A DNA stretch of 5,675 bases from contig CAYUYM010000208.1 in NCBI GenBank assembly GCA_964449305.1, positions 1-5,675 of the forward strand, given 5' to 3'. Position 1 is the first letter of the stretch. Each line of letters starts with the position of its first letter. Under the pieces are notes generated by a model that worked only from the letters and a program-made list of their open reading frames with translations, did no database searches and had not been told where the DNA came from. Positions 3,725 to 5,675 of this stretch are shown piece after piece. A program made the translations under genes and the position numbers. The stretch is from CAYUYM01 sp964449305 (lineage in GTDB: Bacteria; Bacteroidota; Ignavibacteria; SZUA-365; CAYQST01).

Positions 3725-5675
3725 ATGTCTCGCGGTTCCATGATCCTGGCGATGCTTCTTCTGGCATCCGTGTCTGCTTTCGGTCAGCAATACACACTGC
3801 GGATTCTCAATGAATCACAGGTTGCGCCGAACATCTATCAATTCGACATCTACCTGCAGAAGGATGCGGCCGCGACGTGGGCCGACTACTCGTGGGGGCA
3901 GTATGTGATCCAGTTCAATCCGGCCATGAAGACACCCGGTGCGTATCTTTACCTTACCTCTGTCGCCGGAAGCTCTCAACTGACGAACACCGCTCAGATT
4001 CCGGTGCAGGGCAAACTCTCCGTGTATACTGGAGGGACACCACTCACGGGTGAGTTGCGCGTCGCTGCGGGGACTCCTCCAGGTTTTGGCAATGGCTCGG
4101 TCATCTCCACCAGCAATCCGGGAACACGCATCCTGACCTTTCAGGTGCTCAGCACATCTGCCTCAGGTGGAGGAGGAACTGCCGTTCCCTTCCCACAAGT
4201 CACCCCAAACCTTGCATGGAAGACCGCATTACCCAATCCGTACACACAGGTTGCCGGATACATCGGTGGTGTGAGTACCACGATCACCACGGGCCGCACG
4301 TTCCATGGTCCCGCCACGAATCCCGTGCTGAACAGCACGCCGATGACCTACAGCTCATCCACCACAACTTCGGTACCGGGCATCGTCCCGCCCTGCGGCA
4401 CCGACCAGGCCATCATCGGTGTGGAAGTGGTGACAACAGGATCCAGCTCACCGCTCTCGCTCACCCAGCTTCAGTTCAGCACAAATGGCACCACAGCGGT
4501 TGCCGACATCGCCTCCGCCCGCGTGTACTTCACCGGCCTTTCATCCACCTTCGCGGCAACCAACCAACTCGGAAGCACGGTGACGGGACCAACTGGTGGT
4601 TTCGCCGTGAACGGTTCGCAACAGTTGGAGGAGGGCACGAATCACTTCTGGCTGGTCTACGATCTGGCCCCGGCTTCCAGCTCTGGGAATGTGCTCGATG
4701 CCGAATGCGCTGAACTCACGATTGGTACTGCCGCGACATACATTCCCACAGTAACGGATCCGGGAACGGGCCGTCCCATAGACACTCGTCCCGATCCGAA
4801 TGTGGGGCATTCCGTGACGCTGTGCCAAGGTGGAACCGCGATCATCGGTGGTACCGCCACCGGAGGTGCGTCGCCATACCGGTATGCCTGGATGCCCACC
4901 ACAGGTCTTAATGATCCAACCTCGGCCCAGCCGACAACGTCAGCAATGACCACAACGACCTATACCGTGACAGTGACCGACGCCCATGACTGCTCCGCAT
5001 CGGATACCGTTCATGTACAGGTGGCTGATCCACTCAATGCTGACGCCGGCCCCGACGTGCAGATCTGCGCAGGTGGAGGCGCGCACATCGGCGGCAGTGC
5101 GTCCGGTGGCACGCCACCCTACAGCTATTCGTGGACTCCGCCAACGGGCCTGAGTGATACCTCCATTGCTGATCCGATGGCCAGTCCTGCAAGCACAACC
5201 ACCTATTTCGTGACTGTAACCGACGGTGCTTCATGCAGCGTGACTGACACGGTTATTGTGACGGTGGTGAACGGATCCGTGACGATCACACAGGATCCTG
5301 CGGACACCTCTGTCTGTGCAGGTGCCCCGGCATCCTATTCGGTGGCGGCCACTGGCACGGGCGTGACGTATCAATGGCAGGTGGACATGGGAACAGGGTA
5401 CTCGGACATTGCCGATGGTGCCACCTATTCCGGCGCGACCACAGAATCACTGGCGATCGACACGACGGCCTCCTCGATGGATGGTTGGTTCTTTCGCTGC
5501 ATCGTGGGAGGGACCTGCGCTGCGCCGGAGACCAGCCTCGTTGCGTCCCTTTCCATCCCTGCACCACCGCAGGTCACCGACGATCCGGACAACAGCACGA
5601 TCTGCGCTGGAGGCAACACGAGCTTCAGCGTGACCGCGACGGGCACGGGCATCAGCTATGCTTGGGAGGAGAACA
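3725..5675 (+). CDS. Large secreted multidomain surface protein, 3' truncated by window
   Basis: The first 650 codons of a gene that runs off the right edge without a stop. A Sec signal peptide (MSRGSMILAMLLLASVSAFG) is likely cut before Gln21. Residues ~21-145 form a beta-rich N-terminal domain resembling the cohesin-like modules of T9SS cargo. Residues ~222-345 match the BNR-repeat-neuraminidase N-terminal-associated domain (BNR_assoc_N), with IIGVEVVTTGSSSPLSLTQL, ADIASARVYFTG, EGTNHFWLVYDL and GNVLDAECAELTIG. Two PKD-like repeats (364-433 and 445-514) and an Ig-like domain (519-611) follow, then the start of a second Ig-like domain from ~614. Cysteines recur in matched positions and probably form disulfides. 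No sialidase Asp-box or other catalytic motif is present so far, so the BNR name implies no enzyme activity. The architecture suggests a long adhesin-like or matrix protein, probably exported by T9SS like its neighbour. The sorting tail, if any, lies beyond the window. Confidence 0.88.
   Translation, partial: MSRGSMILAMLLLASVSAFGQQYTLRILNESQVAPNIYQFDIYLQKDAAATWADYSWGQYVIQFNPAMKTPGAYLYLTSVAGSSQLTNTAQIPVQGKLSVYTGGTPLTGELRVAAGTPPGFGNGSVISTSNPGTRILTFQVLSTSASGGGGTAVPFPQVTPNLAWKTALPNPYTQVAGYIGGVSTTITTGRTFHGPATNPVLNSTPMTYSSSTTTSVPGIVPPCGTDQAIIGVEVVTTGSSSPLSLTQLQFSTNGTTAVADIASARVYFTGLSSTFAATNQLGSTVTGPTGGFAVNGSQQLEEGTNHFWLVYDLAPASSSGNVLDAECAELTIGTAATYIPTVTDPGTGRPIDTRPDPNVGHSVTLCQGGTAIIGGTATGGASPYRYAWMPTTGLNDPTSAQPTTSAMTTTTYTVTVTDAHDCSASDTVHVQVADPLNADAGPDVQICAGGGAHIGGSASGGTPPYSYSWTPPTGLSDTSIADPMASPASTTTYFVTVTDGASCSVTDTVIVTVVNGSVTITQDPADTSVCAGAPASYSVAATGTGVTYQWQVDMGTGYSDIADGATYSGATTESLAIDTTASSMDGWFFRCIVGGTCAAPETSLVASLSIPAPPQVTDDPDNSTICAGGNTSFSVTATGTGISYAWEEN
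4814..5266 (+). repeat. Two PKD-like protein repeats, 81-residue period
   Basis: These encode residues 364-433 and 445-514 of the large secreted protein. The units align without gaps at an 81-residue offset. Shared elements are C-x-G-G, the I-I-G-G / H-I-G-G turn, A/S-x-G-G-x-x-P-Y-x-Y-x-W, T-G-L-x-D, T-T-T-Y-x-V-T-V-T-D and a second Cys. Cys367/Cys423 and Cys448/Cys504 are each 56 residues apart, consistent with one disulfide per repeat. The pattern is the PKD/SprB-like module of Bacteroidota surface proteins. Confidence 0.8.
5279..5675 (+). repeat. Ig-like protein repeats, 96-residue period, second incomplete
   Basis: These encode residues 519-611 and 614-650 onward. The beginnings align at a 96-residue offset: x-D-P-x-x-x-x-x-C-A-G, then S-V-x-A-T-G-T-G, then Y-x-W. 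Cys531 matches Cys627 and Trp551 matches Trp647. In the complete unit Cys531 and Cys592 may form the Ig-type disulfide, and Trp551 sits where the core Ig tryptophan is expected. The second unit is cut by the window edge, so more copies may follow. Confidence 0.75.

Noticed and set aside
3447..3743. Overlapping + strand open frames of 65-98 codons before the large gene.
   Set aside because: They overlap each other and the true start at 3725, lack domains or signal peptides, and have biased shadow-like composition.

Overview
The window reads as chromosomal DNA from a GC-rich member of the Bacteroidota/Chlorobi/Ignavibacteria assemblage. Three things point there. Two secreted-protein tails have the C-terminal sorting-domain pattern of the type IX secretion system (T9SS), one in an intact gene and one in a broken one. 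The partial gene at the right end has an N-terminal BNR-neuraminidase-associated domain followed by PKD-like and Ig-like repeats. A promoter of the Bacteroidota form (TTTG, 19 bases, TAnnTTTG) lies before the first gene. Genus and species cannot be told from the sequence; a high-GC Ignavibacteria/Kapabacteria-type lineage is my guess.

Layout, all on the + strand: (1) A rho-independent terminator (64-102) closes an upstream transcription unit that is almost wholly outside the window. (2) A PAS-sensor/helix-turn-helix regulator (248-1324) follows, with a Bacteroidota-type promoter at its 5' end. (3) About 1.16 kb without an intact gene (1325-2488) holds a 68-bp palindrome, the frameshifted remains of a T9SS sorting domain (1711-1900), an array of diverged ~30-bp palindromic units (1903-2035), a second copy of the palindrome's 46-bp centre (2036-2081), and two back-to-back terminator-like hairpins (2331-2353, 2360-2389). 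(4) A small secreted protein follows (2489-3271), with a signal peptide, a cohesin-like beta domain and a T9SS tail. (5) A 453-bp intergenic stretch (3272-3724) carries a weak promoter candidate and small hairpins. (6) The first 650 codons of a large secreted multidomain protein (3725 to the window edge) are present; its stop codon lies outside the window.

The two intact downstream genes and the pseudogene all belong to the secreted, surface or adhesion repertoire exported by Sec and then T9SS. The PAS/HTH protein looks like a one-component transcription factor. Nothing in the sequence proves that it controls the neighbouring secreted genes, and the terminators and long gaps suggest separate transcription units. 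The least explained element is the family of CCTTAAGG-centred palindromes: five exact copies of a 14-bp palindrome between 1430 and 2081, one 46-bp block duplicated without a mismatch, and an adjoining array of decayed relatives that starts two bases after the stop codon of the T9SS-tail pseudogene.
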